Shown here: positions 1 to 11,879 of the stretch, piece by piece
Numbering within the stretch: the stretch's first letter is position 1
How the letters are laid out: each line of letters starts with the position of its first letter
Assembly (NCBI GenBank): GCA_965153455.1
Contig: OZ234495.1
Coordinates: 12,954,875-13,018,874 of the forward strand
Length of the DNA: 64,000 nucleotides
Direction: 5' to 3'
Source of the DNA: Sphagnum compactum
Lineage: Eukaryota > Bryophyta > Sphagnopsida > Sphagnales
The notes under the pieces: model-generated
Databases searched by the model: none
Told to the model about the DNA's origin: nothing
The model's input: the letters and a program-made list of their open reading frames with translations, nothing else
Made by a program: the position numbers and the translations under genes

Positions 1-1180
1 TTAACATTTTCAAATAATGTGCTAGATTATGACACTTTTTAAAGCTTGGAGTAGTTTTTCATTACTTTTCTACAATTTCAACAATTTTCACAATATATAT
101 ATGTGTTGCCAATTAATGTCCTAATGATGTTCTGGTAAAACAACTGAAAAAAATGCATGACCTGCCTTTGCTTTTTAGGGAATTTTGGCACCTTTTCACA
201 TTTAAAAAAATAGATAATTTTTTTGGGTGCAATTTTGAATAAATTTGTAGTTTTTGCATAATATTTGTTAGTTTTTTGACCTAAAATTTTTTTGAAAAAA
301 AATCCCATATACATGAATATTGAAACATTTTCTTTATGCACTTTCTTGTCCATCCGGAATAAAAGAAAAAACCAGAAGGTTATTAGATTCCAAGACTCCA
401 TGTGAATGTTTTTGGTTTAACAAAACCTTTTCAAAATTACTATCAAGTTAAGGTATTATATAATTCCATTACATCAAAGACCATACTAAAATAAATTATT
501 GTCATGAAAAGAGAAAAAATACACGTTATGTTACCAAGTCAAATATGATTGAAACATGAGATTTTATAATTACATGAAGAGGTTAACTTCTTTCTTTATT
601 TACAAACATTCATAAATGAGATTTAAAGCAAGTTGGATTCCCTTAGTTGTTAATTTTATTACTTACCTTCACATCCCATTGGGTGTGTCCACCATAATTA
701 ACATTCATGATATGGGAGACAACATGGTATCATAGTAATGAATGGAGCAAAATGCACATGGAAAAGAAAAATCCTAAATCCATAGGGTTTGAACCATGGA
801 AATAAATGATGGTTAGATCATATGGTGTATGTAGGATAAACAACTAGTTTGTGATGGTTACACAAAATTTAAATAGTCAAATTCAACATTTATTTTTTTG
901 TGGTGAATTTTTTTTTCAATTTTTAAAAAAATTCGTATATCTCTTTTTCTTGTTGATAAAAACGCCAAAATTTGAAAAAGAATCCTAAGAAAATTCCATG
1001 TTTCTACACATTGTTTAAGCAAGTAGCCAAGATATAAAAGGATTTTCATAAAAGGATGTTTGTATAGTTGGTCTATAACCAAACATGGCTAAATCTCCTT
1101 GTGAATGATCACTAGTGTGGCAACATCCCAAAATTGGAAAAACAAAAACATTGGTGAGATTACAAAAAATTGGATAAATG
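1..1180. other. AT-rich flank, no gene seen
   Basis: The stretch is very AT-rich with many homopolymer A and T runs. The longest open frames are short, low in complexity and match nothing I recognise. I see no exon-like composition, tRNA or clear repeat structure. Confidence 0.6.
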
Positions 1181-3180
1181 GCAAACATAAAATAGTAGCA
1201 ACAAATTAAATGTGGCACTGGGCTTGACACAATTATAGTACAATATAGTGCAATGCCCACCAAGAAAAAAAAATTTAGATTTTTTTTTACTGTACCCACA
1301 CAATGATTAATGGTTAAAATAAATTTTTATATTATTTTCAAAGGAAAAATATTAATGCAATAGTTAGAATCCCCTTTACAACCCCAAGGTCCTGGGTTCA
1401 AACCTTTTCTTGAATATTTTTTTCATCCATGAATAAAATGGATAAAAACAAATTCACGAGGTAAAAATGGGTTTAAGTTGTTCTCCACGGAACAACAATG
1501 TTTCCAAAGGAGTAAGGCTTAAGTTGCCTTTAGGAACAACCATGTTTTCGAGGGAAGAAAAGCTCCTTTTCTTCAAGGACAAGATTGTTCCCCAAGGCGA
1601 CTTAAGCTCCTCCATGGGGACATGATTGTTCCTCGGGAAAAAAAAGTGTAAGTTGTTCCCTAGGGTAACTTAAGCTCCTCCTTAGGGATGTGATTGTTCG
1701 CTAGAAAATAAAGGTTTAAGTTCCTCCTTGGGAACATGATTATTCCTCAAGGAAAAAAATGGCTTAAGTCGCTCCACGAGACAACTTAAGCTCTTTTTTT
1801 CCAAGGAATTTTTTTAAAAAAGTTGCTCCCCAAGGCAATTTAAATTTCTTCTCCCTGAGGACATGATTGTTCCCTACAAAAAAAGACAATTTCCTTAGGG
1901 ACAATGCAATTTGCCCGTGGAAATGAACAAATTCCCCAAGGAAACATATGTTTTGAAACTTTTTGTAATCGTAGTTATCTCATATTTGTTTTTATTTAGG
2001 CTGCAACCTATCTATGGAAAGGTTTCGAAGATAGCTACAACTTTGTAGTTGGAAGTTACACATTTGCTCATCAGGGCAACTTACGTCGGTTTTTCCCCAT
2101 GGGCCAACCATATGCCGGGGGGGCAATTCCTTTGGGGAGCAACCATGTTCCTTCAAGGAGCAAATGTGTTTGAAACTTTGTGTGAACAGAATTTTTTCAT
2201 ATGAGTTCTAATTGAAGTGCTTCCAACTATAAAGTTGTAGCTCTCCTTGAGACCTTTCCAATAAGAGGTGTCAAGCTTATATGTATATAAAATGAGATGA
2301 CTGTGATTGCTAAAAGATTCAGAACATATTTTTTCAAATAATTAAGGCTTTTTCTCAGGGGAAATTGATTTTTCTCAAAAAATAATCATATCTCTAAGAT
2401 GAAGGAGTTTAAGTTGCCTCGGGGAGTAACTTAAACTTTCTTTTCCTTGGGGAACAATCATGTCCCCTGGGGAGAAGGAGCTTAAGTTGATCAAGGGAAC
2501 AAATGTGTTTGAAATTTTGCTTGATCATAAATTTTGCATATGAATTCTAATTGAAATATTTTCAACTACAAAGTTATATCTCTCCCCGAGACCTTTCCAA
2601 TGATAGGTCGCAAGACTATATAAAAAAAATAATGAAATGATTGTGATTGCAAAAATATTCATAACATATGTTTTCCCGAGGAACTTAGGCCTTTCCCCGG
2701 GGAAAAAAATTGTTCTGCAAAGGAGGTGTCCTTTTCTTTGGGGAATTTGGGCTCTTCCCCAAGGAAAATTCATTGCTCCCTCGAGAAGTTGTATTTTTCA
2801 TCAAGGAACTTCTCTTATTCCATGAGGAACTTATTTGGGATTGACATTTAATTTTTTTTTGCCCACGGAAATTACTTCCTAAAGGCAACTAAATTTTAAT
2901 AATATTTAAATGTTCTATGGATTTTTTCAACCATTTCGTTTGTTGGAAATTTTTTTTGGGAAAAGGATTAAACCTTGGACCTTTGGGTTGAAAGGAAGAT
3001 TTTAACCAATGCATCACATTTTTTATTATTAAAACTATTGTGTAAGAAAGATACTTATAACATTAATCATTGTGCAAATACAATAAAAAAAATCCAATTT
3101 TTTTTTATGTTGAGCATTGTACTACAAATGCATTGAACCCGGTGCTGCATTTATTTTGTTGCTACTATTTAGTGTTTGCT
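1181..3180. mobile_element. Non-autonomous DNA element with long terminal inverted repeats
   Basis: The left end (about 1181-1410) and the reverse complement of the right end (about 2957-3180) can be aligned over some 230 bases. Shared blocks include GCAAACA, AATAGTAGCAACAAA, ACAATGATTAATG and a CCCAAGGTC...GGTTCAAACC-like block. The interior (about 1440-2900) is a patchwork of short motifs such as AACTTAAG, CCTTGGGGA and GATTGTTCC in both orientations, with no transposase frame. Long TIRs without coding capacity fit a Mutator-like or foldback element. I could not find a convincing target-site duplication, so the exact ends and superfamily are inference. Confidence 0.6.
1960..2670. repeat. 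Three copies of a ~100-150 bp repeat, two direct and one inverted
   Basis: A block containing TTCAACTA(C/T)AAAGTT, GAGACCTTTCCAAT and GATTGTGATTGC-like motifs occurs at about 2168-2320 and again at about 2506-2660 in the same orientation. The region about 1970-2060 carries the same block reversed (GGAAAGGTTTCGAAG, CTACAACTTTGTAGTTGGAAG). It lies inside the long-TIR element and suggests internal rearrangement or foldback growth. Confidence 0.6.
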
Positions 3181-4917
3181 ATTCAAATAAAGGTGTTAAA
3201 ACCATATTTTTATGTAACAATGGGCAACAAACATTCCAAGTTACATTGAACATTAAACCATCCAAATAGTATAAAAGTGACGAACAACTATCCCAAAAAT
3301 AAAAAGATAATAAAAATATGACAACGTTTTGTCCAAAACAAAAAACTCAAGCTTTTTACAATTTTCTCTTCATAAGTGAAGGAATCCGAAATAAAATATT
3401 CTTTGTATCCCATTAAAAAAAAATTAAAAAATTTGTATGCATGATTCTTATAAATTGTGTGTGACAATTTTCCCGCCCTTCTTCCCAATGGAAAACTCAC
3501 AAGTGCAACATGATGGCCTTCAATACCACCTTCCTATTCTAACACATTTATATCCAAAGACTACATATTGTGGGGGATCTAAAAAACATCGAAGCCCTCC
3601 CCTTGGATTTGGCTTGCCTTGAGTGTTTAAGCGATTGTTCATGCGCTATTCTACCCCCGGGTAAAGAGAAATTTCTTTTCCATCGAATTGTGCACATAAT
3701 TATAGATTTGTAAATACTATAATACCTTTTCAGTCAGGTTTGGTGACAATTAAATTATTTTTGGAATAGTCAATTTTTTTCGAAATTAGTTTTTAGAAAT
3801 TTCAAAAAATTTAAAGAAATTATTAGGGAGAGAAAAATACAAAAATTGATGGAAACCCAAGAGTCCCTTGCTTTAGGCTAGTGCACCATTGCAAAACAAG
3901 TAGTTATTAATTGACAACATTTCTCTATCCTATAAATTTGGTGGAGTATTATGTCACTTTATTTTTTGCAAGAAATAAAAAAAATAAAAATTGTTGTAAA
4001 AGCTCTCATTATATTAAAGGTACGAAAGAAGGTGCGTATAAATTTGAGCTCCATGTAGCTATGCACTACCATGATGATCAAGTATAGATATTTTTTTCTT
4101 TATGTTTTTATATGGTTTTTAATAATACGTCATTATTTATATAAAATTTAATTCAAATTAATATACATTTCATGGACATGAAAAGACACATGTTAATTTG
4201 TTTTTTCAGATCCATGTTGGCAGATAGAGAAAAAAAAATGAAATAGTTATAAAGTGAGAAAGTTAATAGGAAAAGGAAGTAGTTATTAAAAAAGAAATGA
4301 GTAGGGTAGCCTGCCTTATGACCGAACATCACCCATGACCAAACACCTATGCCTTTAACATGTCTATTAAAAATCATAAACATAATAAAGATTGCTATTG
4401 CTAAAATTGTATTTTTGGGACAAAAAGGATTCTTCACATAAGGCCCCGGATTTATCTCCCACACCCTAACATTTAGAGGAGTTTGACACTTGTTGATGTT
4501 GAAACTTGAAAGCCTATAATCTTGTTATATATGGAGTTGCAATGTGAATTAGTTTGTGTTCGGTAATGTGTTTAGTGTTTGTTCAATTGGAATTATTTTA
4601 GTCATCCAAAAACGGTGGAAGCTCGACCTAACCTGAACTACCTTCCATTATTACATCAATTTGTTTTACTTTTATAAGCCGCATTGCACTTAAATGATGG
4701 TCATCATCGTTAGACAAAAACCCATGGATCAATAATACACAAAAAAGACTTAATTAAAATTTCATTTAAGACCTCATTAGTTGAAATAAATTTATACCAT
4801 GCACAATCAGCATGATGATGATGATGATCAATGATTTTTTCACCAACCTTCAACCAAGCGATTGAAAAGCACTTATGTACATAGATGTGTTATTTTAAGA
4901 AATAAGCCTTGTTATAA
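3181..4917. other. AT-rich intergenic DNA, nothing recognised
   Basis: There is no exon-like stretch, tandem array or paired terminal repeat that I can support. Open frames here are short and of biased composition. Confidence 0.5.
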
Positions 4918-5294
4918 GAGCATCTCCACCGGTGCTCAATATGTGACTCCAGACAGGAAAATTTATCGCAAAAAAGTCAAAATGTGCCAGTTTAGCTCAG
5001 GAAATCGGTTCCTCTGCGCCAAATTTGCGCAGCTTGCCGTGGCTGTTAAAAGGTGCAACACAGTGGCGGACCTCCAAAAATGAGTGTAATAAATTGGACC
5101 TAACTGCGGCTCAGTATTTCTGATTGGTCGATCATAACGATTGGTCCAGGTGGTTTGCTATTAGTAGTCCCCACGTATATGCAGTTCCGGTTACAGTTTG
5201 TTTTATTGGTGGGGTTGGCAAAAAAAAAACAGTTAAACTTAGACATTTAATTTTATTATCCAGAGTGACATACTGAGCACCGGTGGAGATGCTC
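4918..5294. mobile_element. PIF/Harbinger-type MITE (377 bp), TSD TAA
   Basis: The element opens with GAGCATCTCCACCGGTGCTC and closes with its exact reverse complement. The match continues inward for about 16 more bases (CAATATGTGACTCCAG against CTCAGTATGTCACTCTGG when reversed). TAA sits directly outside both ends (4915-4917 and 5295-5297), the three-base target duplication typical of PIF/Harbinger and Tourist elements. There is no coding capacity. It shares its outer terminal motif with the element at 5532-5827. Assignment to PIF/Harbinger is inference from the TSD. Confidence 0.85.
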
Positions 5295-5531
5295 TAACTA
5301 CCCTACTACCTTGGCAGTTTCAACACTAATTATATTATTTCTAAAAGTTTAAAATTTTTCAAAATTAATTAATTATTTGACAAATATGTGTCAAAGTTGT
5401 CAAGGTAATATGATACCAACTACCAACATGGTGGTGGGAATTGAGCCTTGATTTGATTGGAGAGAGAGCGACTCTAGAGATCTCTTGGAATATGGAATGT
5501 GAGTTAAAGAAGGTATTAAGCTTAGCTGTTA

Positions 5532-5827
5532 GAGCATCTCCACCCCAAAACTGTAATCAACAACTTTATTTTAAAATACAATAGTTGTTTAATGATCACT
5601 ATCCCCACCCACAAACATCATAAAAGTCCCTTTTAAACACTCAAAGACCATTTATGTCTTTACATATGGAGGAGTGGTAGTCCAAATCAATAGTAAAAAA
5701 ACGATTTTGAACGGTTAAAATCATCACTGCAAAATGGACATCAATAGGGGAGCGCATCAAGATTTACGCTATCGTGTTGCAAGATTTAATGAAAAGGGGT
5801 GTTTGCAGGTGTGGGGTGGAGATGCTC
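5532..5827. mobile_element. PIF/Harbinger-type MITE (296 bp), TSD TTA
   Basis: The ends are GAGCATCTCCACCCCAAAA on the left and, reversed, GAGCATCTCCACCCCACAC on the right. TTA flanks both sides (5529-5531 and 5828-5830). The first eleven terminal bases equal those of the element at 4918-5294, so both could have been mobilised by one transposase. The interiors differ, so they are separate subfamilies rather than copies. No transposase is encoded. Confidence 0.85.
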
Positions 5828-5830
5828 TTA

Positions 5831-6435
5831 TACTTTATTTGTTCATTTTGGAACTCAATGCCCCTCAACTGCAGCAAGTTCTCATGAGTTCTAGTGCAAA
5901 ACACATAGAAAAGAAAGCTATGCACACATCATATTGGTGGATGTTGGAACTTTTAAGTGGCATAAATGGACACTTGCCTATCCACCTAAAGATGATTGCA
6001 GAAATGCCAAACCCAAAAAAGATTCAATGTCCCAATTACAGCGGCTTCTGAATTCTATTGCAATTAAAACATATATATATATATATATATATATAGAGGA
6101 AGATATTGAAACAAATTTGCATAATTTGACCCTCTCCAATCCACCTTCAAAAATACCAATGAAAAAAATAATTTAAAAAGTATATGGTTGCAGAAAAAAC
6201 GATTGCATAAGATAAATTGACTCTTTCAAATCTACCTTTATTTTATTTATTATTAAAAATGAAAATATGTATGGAAATGCAAATCCCTTTATTTTTTAAA
6301 AAAAAGGAAAAAAAAAAAGAGCAAATGAATCTGTAGTATGCACCTAAAATGAATTTCATTTCCTTTGAAAATCGCAGAAACTGTACACCAACAATTTACG
6401 CAAGACAATTTGTTGTGTTTATTTCCGTAGACGTC
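5831..6435. other. AT-rich spacer with (TA)n microsatellite
   Basis: A (TA)n run lies at about 6069-6094 and A-rich tracts near 6295-6320. I see no gene. Confidence 0.5.
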
Positions 6436-7200
6436 GATGTCCGTCCTTTCTTGGCGTGCATGACAAGCGCACCTGCGGCGCCGCCGCGCTCCAAGGAACA
6501 ACCAAGTACTCCTCAAACGGCCCTATCTATCTTCATGCAAGCTGGCGCCTCGCTCCACCACCAACCAAAGTACTCACTTAAACGGTGCAAAAATCTTCAT
6601 GTCGCATTCGCTCTTCGCATCATGGCGCTTAGTCGATGTCCATCTTTTTTCTTTCCTCGCATGAATGAAGGTGACAAGAGACAAACAAGTAGACGCCCTC
6701 ACCGCGCTCCAAACCAGCAACCAAAGTACTTCTCAAACGGCTCTCTCTATCTTCATGCAGCTGGCGCCTCGCTCCACCAACCAAAGTACTCTATAAAACG
6801 GGTTCAATCTTAATGTTGCATTCGCTCTTCATGAACATCATGGGCCTCGATGTTCATCCTTTCTTTCCTCGCATTCCTTTGACACAATACAAGCAAGTAG
6901 GCGCCCTTACCGCGCTCCAACCAGCAGCAACCAAAGTACTCCTCAAACGGCCCTATCTTCATGCAGCTGGTGCCTCGCTCCACCAACCAAAGTACTTCCT
7001 TAAACGGTGCAATCTTCATGTTGCATTCGCTCTTCACATGGTGGGCGTCGAAGTCCATCCTTCCTCTTCTCGCATGCATATGACAAGCAGCTCACGCCAC
7101 TGGCGCGCTCCACCGGCCATCAACTAAGTACTTCTTCAACGGCCCTATTCATGATGCATGCGAGGAAGGAAAGGATGGGCATCGACGCCCTCTTCGTCCT
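6436..7200. repeat. Tandem array of a ~200 bp GC-richer unit, ~3.5 copies
   Basis: The marker CAAGTACTCCTCAAACGGCC recurs with small changes near 6500, 6720, 6930 and 7123, giving spacings of about 220, 210 and 193 bases. Each unit also carries CTTCATGCAGCTGGCGCCTC, GCTCCACCAACCAAAGTACT and TTGCATTCGCTCTTC. The array is clearly richer in G+C than its surroundings. Open frames across it in several frames are by-products of the repeat, not genes. Function is unknown. Confidence 0.8.
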
Positions 7201-7328
7201 CTCTTGGCATCATGGGACTGTATATATATACGTATGGTTGGTTACATTGTGAATATGGGTGCGTCTTGAAGTATGGAGTCGTAGTAGTAGTGTTCAATGG
7301 TAGGGTGCTTCAACAAGCGATACGAACA

Positions 7329-7436
7329 GTGCACTAGTGTGTTGTTCTATTGATCATTGTAAGTAACTTTGGAGGGGGTTTGATGTGTGCACTAGTGTGT
7401 TGTTCTACTGATCTTTGTAAGTAACTTCGGAGGGGA
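7329..7436. repeat. 57-bp direct tandem repeat, two copies
   Basis: GTGCACTAGTGTGTTGTTCT begins at about 7329 and again at about 7386. Each is followed by a near-identical stretch ending GTAAGTAACTT(T/C)GGAGGGG. Confidence 0.75.
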
Positions 7437-7920
7437 TTTTTGGTTTGGATGCAAGGATACTGGATTCAGGTAGGTGCTGGCGGTTGGAATACATGCCCTT
7501 ACAAATCTTGACTTTCTCCTGCAGCTTGTGGAAACCGGGATCAGTAGTCTCAAGATCGATATCTGATACAGTTTGTTGGGACTTGTAAGCTCATGAACTA
7601 TGACAGGAATCTGCTGCATCAGTTTCAAGATCTCTTTGGGACTTTGAAAGTTCATGGTTCATCAGGTAATTCCATGATCTTCAGCTTTTTTTACTTGGAT
7701 GTCTTCGCATTCTGTGGCCTGGGTATTTTTCTCAACTCTGTTGCTTGTGGTTTTCACTTTGTAGTTTACATATATACATGATCCTATTGCTTTTTTCAAG
7801 AGCTATAATTTGTCTTGGTTGAGGTTAGTATGTTGATCATACCCGATGTCGTCTGTGCTGTCTAGATCCAAGCAAGCAAGCGTTACAGCCCATTAGAATT
7901 TTAGACAGATGCTAAGATCC

Positions 7921-8570
7921 CCTCTGCAGTTTAACTGCAGGGCAACCGAGACCACGTCTTGGACAAGGAATGGGATTAAGCTGGGCGTCCAGGACAGGGG
8001 ATGGGATTAAGTGGCGCATCCATTACAGGAGATGGGATTAGTTGACCCTTCCAGGGCAGGGGATGGGGGATGGGATTAAATGATGTGCTAGTCTGTGTGG
8101 GGCTGTTGAAATCACATGCTATACTGACTCTGCCGCTGCACTCTAACACATAGCCATGTCACATACTCTATGAAGAGCACATTGAGATGCATATCTAAAG
8201 TTAAATTTTTATTTAATTTACATTTGCATCCCAATGTGCTCTTCTTAGAATATGGTGCATGGTTATGTGTTACGAGTGCTCCTAACACATGGTATACAGG
8301 GTCTGCAGTTGCACTCTCACACATAATCGCGCCACATACTCTATGAAGAGCGTGCACATTGAGATGCATATCTGAAATTAAATTTTTATTTAATTTACGA
8401 TTTGCAATCCAATGTGCTCTTCTTAGAATATGGTGCATGGTTATGTATTGCGAGTGCTTCTGCTTCCTTTTATAGAATGTGGCTTCAGCATGTGATTTAA
8501 GCCACTGCAGACACTCCCATCCCCTATCCTGGATGTGGTCCTCGGTGCCCTGCTAACTGCAGCAAACCTC
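7921..8570. mobile_element. TIR element (~650 bp) with internal repeats
   Basis: The left end (about 7921-7978: CTGCAGTTTAACTGCAGGGC, then ACCGAGACCACGTC) matches the reverse complement of the right end (about 8511-8570: GACCACATCC..., GCAGGGCACCGAGG...). Just inside the left TIR, a GGGGATGGGATTA motif repeats about four times. The centre has two direct copies of a roughly 180-bp block (about 8108-8290 and 8291-8470), each with an internal inverted pair GAAGAGCACATTG / CAATGTGCTCTTC. No transposase frame is present. A target duplication was not identified, so the superfamily is open. Confidence 0.65.
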
Positions 8571-11520
8571 GTTGACAAGTTCAATCCAATCAAAGTTGAA
8601 GAAAAAAATTGTATGTGGGAACTTTCACAACTTGGAATTCCTCTCTCCTCCTCACAAGCTCATCGAATTTGGACGTCTCTGGTAGTGTCCAAGTTTTCCT
8701 TTTAGTGTCCTCTCGCATTGCATGGGAGATTCGTGAAATTGTGTTACAAGATTAATATAGTTCTGTACAGATGTTGTGGCAACTGCAAGTGTGATGTTGC
8801 ACCTTTTTTTTTTGGCTTGCACTCCTCCCATCATGATTAGAATCAGAGGGTCAAACAATGACAAGTTAAGAGAACTCTGCATGTCCTTGAACAGACTGGA
8901 ATATTTCACAGAACTTGTTCTCTAGTCCTTTGGAATGTTACAAGCAGTGTAATGGATGACAGGTCAGTGCAACAGATGCCATTAGGGTAGAAGCAATCTG
9001 TAACAAACGTCGTCTATGGTCCAAACAGTTGAGCCAGTAACTGCTGATCAATAAAATCACCAATCAATTTTCAACACATTTCTGGTACTTTCTGTGGCAA
9101 GGGGTGGACTCTCTCTCTCTCTGATGATTGAAATTGTATCAAGTGGTTTCCTTGCCTCTAAGTCTGATGTAATCTGCTATCTTGAAAAGATTTGAAGCAC
9201 CTTCAAGCTCACTATTCAAGATCACCATCCTATTCACTTCAAAGTTTTGCTTGGTTTAGGATTATGATAAGTAGCATTCCTCATAAGTGAACCACGAAAG
9301 CCAAAACACACGGGTCCCTTGTGTGTCTGCAAAATGCAACAAGAACCCATTTAAGAGCAAGACAAATTCTGAACCAATTGCAACTGCTTTAGGGCTTGGT
9401 GTTCCCACAGAAACTTGTTGGACTTTATTTGGTTCAAATACAAGAAAATTGTGGGATAATATTATCTTAAATTGCACATTGTTTAATATTGTGGCTGTCT
9501 TTTTGAGGCAGTTATTGAGGTTTTTGTTTGCATCCAGAACCAACTGCCTATGAAATCTACGAGTTAAACTTTTACCAGCACCATTGTAAAGCAAAACTGA
9601 AGGTCACAAAATGACATTAGAACTCTAAACCATCTGGTGTCTTTAAGAGTTTGTTTTTTGACATAAAACATGCGGGTGATGTGTCTCTCAACAACTACAT
9701 GTAGTTGGCAATCAATCTATGTATATTGTAGTGAGACCTATTCATCATCATTCATTGATAGATACCTACCTATTTATGAAATCTCCACAAATGGGAACTA
9801 AAGAAAATTGGATTTTGTAAATTAAAGAAAACTTCTTGTTGGTTTTGGGTGGCAAATTTTCTGCAGGATGTTTTCATGAAAAACTTGGTTTTTCAGCAAA
9901 ATTTCGCCACTTTTGCAAAAAACACGAATTCCCTTGAGTTTACATTTGTTTGCACAATGAAGCCAGCACACAATTACCCATTGTCAGTTCTCATCCCTAA
10001 CTTCAGATCCATAAGGGGATTTGGTGTGTGCACCATAACTAGCATAATGTGGGATACACCATAACAACCAGTGTTTTTATTTGTGGAACCGAATATATAC
10101 AGAAATTTGGCAATTTTTTGTCGTGTTCTTTTCCAACTTTTCCAAAGTTGGCAATTGAAAACACCAAAAACCACTGTTTTTTGACATTTCATAAAGTCTC
10201 TTTCGGTCTCTACTATTTTAGAAAAGGGTTAATATCGATTTATTGATCCATGTTTTTTGTGTGTTGTGATGGTCGTGGCCTCTTATAGATACATTAAAGT
10301 ACTTCATTCACAAGGTGCAATATATTGTTATGCCTCTATGCAAGATTATGTTTGCCAAAAAAAAAAAAGGCTCTTGTTAGTTGCTGCTGTCCACCATATC
10401 TGATTGTTTGTTTATATGTGATTTATATGTGATTTCGGTGAAAGGTTTTTCAGACATGGGCAAAAGAGTGAGGTTGCAGGCATGAAGAAAGAGAGAAGTT
10501 GTTTGATATCAAAGAGAGAAGAGTTCAGCATTTTTTGAGTTTCAAGGGTTTACTGGATTTGTAGCAGCAGTTGGGGTTTTGTCACTCTCTTGAGAACGTT
10601 TCTGCCATATTTTGTCACTCCTGTCCGTGAGCCACAAGGATGTCTGCCGCCAAAATTCCACAAAATTGGAAACATAAAACCCCTTGCAGTCAACTCCATC
10701 ACAGCTTCTCTTCCCATCTCTTCTCCACCTCTGTGTCAGGGGCTGCAATGCACAGAAATCCACAGAACAGAAAATAAAACCTCTTGAGAAAAACAACTTT
10801 GCTTCCAAGAATAAGCTTTCCTTTTCTCTCTCAACGAATATCAGCTTCCTCTTATCTTCCAAGTATCAGTTTCTTCTTCTCTTACAAGTATCATCAGATT
10901 CCTCTTCTCCTCCAAGGATGACCAGCTTCCTCTTCTCTTCCATCTCCACGTCTATCAGATAGCATTTAGCACATGAAGGAAGAAGCATGGCAAACTGCCA
11001 AGAGAGAACCAGATCTGCCAGTGATCTCCCACAAACCTTGGCAGGCAGAAAATCCTAACTTTCTGCTCGGCCAGATAGATGTCTGCCACTGTAGCTCCCC
11101 CTTCTACCTTGCCAAGGAATTGTGGTACACTCCTTCTAACACTTTGTCTTGAGGTTTTCACAAGTCTCATCATTCATTCACCTTTGTGCCCACCTGCTTG
11201 GTTCTTGAGGTGCACATCCTCCATAGCCATTTTCTCACTGCAAACTGTACACACACACTGTGTTTGTCACAATTCTTTTTTTTCAATCACATTTTTTTCA
11301 TCATCTTTCTCACCATGGAACCATTTCAAGAGCCAAGTTTCCTCTCCGAGATGATGATGACGACTTCAGGCTCTTCACTTCCCTTATCCATTCTACCTCA
11401 CACACAGCACCTCCTCTTCCCCCCAAATCCAAGAAAGAATGGAAAGATGATTTCACAAAATTATTGATGGATTTGCTTGAGAAGAAACTCTTTGTCAATA
11501 ACATGAACAGCTCGACACAA
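8571..11520. other. Intergenic DNA upstream of THADA, no supported gene
   Basis: Composition is less AT-rich than the far flank, and several open frames of 60-110 codons exist on both strands. None resembles a known protein or shows credible splice structure. Minor features are a 16-base palindrome CAACTACATGTAGTTG near 9690 and degenerate 25-30 base CT-rich repeats (CAGCTTCCTCTTCTCTTCC-like) at about 10837-10950. Confidence 0.5.
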
Positions 11521-11524
11521 TAGT

Positions 11525-11750
11525 GATGGTAGGAAATTCTAATAAAAACCAAAGAGGCATTTCTATCGATCCTTTTATGTAATTGGGCTCAAGTTCAGTC
11601 CAAAGTACGCCAGATATGGAAAACATAATGAAAATTATGTTTTTCATTATGTTTTCCATATCTGGTGTACTTTCGACTGAACTTGAGCCCAAGTACAAGA
11701 AAAGGTGAATGGAAATGCCATTTATCTTATGGAAATTTCTTGCCATTGCT
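11525..11750. repeat. Long near-perfect foldback (MIRNA- or MITE-like)
   Basis: Arms 11585-11634 and 11641-11690 are reverse complements over 50 bases with two differences, one of which would be a G:U pair in RNA, around a six-base loop. Weaker pairing continues outward to about 11525 and 11750 (for example GGCATTTC near 11556 against GAAATGCC near 11715). The whole folds as a stem of some 105 bases. It lies about 0.7 kb before the THADA start codon. Shape and length fit a young plant MIRNA precursor or a small inverted-repeat transposon. Sequence alone cannot decide which. Confidence 0.8.
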
Positions 11751-11879
11751 GTTGTGCCAAGTTGTTTCTATTACTGACAAAAAATTCTGAGTAATGCAGA
11801 AGGGTTTGCGGAAGATTGCGAGCAAATCTGTTTCTGGCGCGGCAGACTGTGCGCATTCTCTCTCTTTTCTCTCGCACAT

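Noticed and set aside
5734-6176. Open frames of 80-105 codons across the second MITE
   Set aside because: They start inside the MITE and run into flanking AT-rich DNA with a (TA)n tract. There is no family similarity and no splice logic.
6349-7252. Several 80-150 codon frames on both strands
   Set aside because: They are explained by the roughly 200-bp tandem array. Similar peptides repeat because the DNA repeats.
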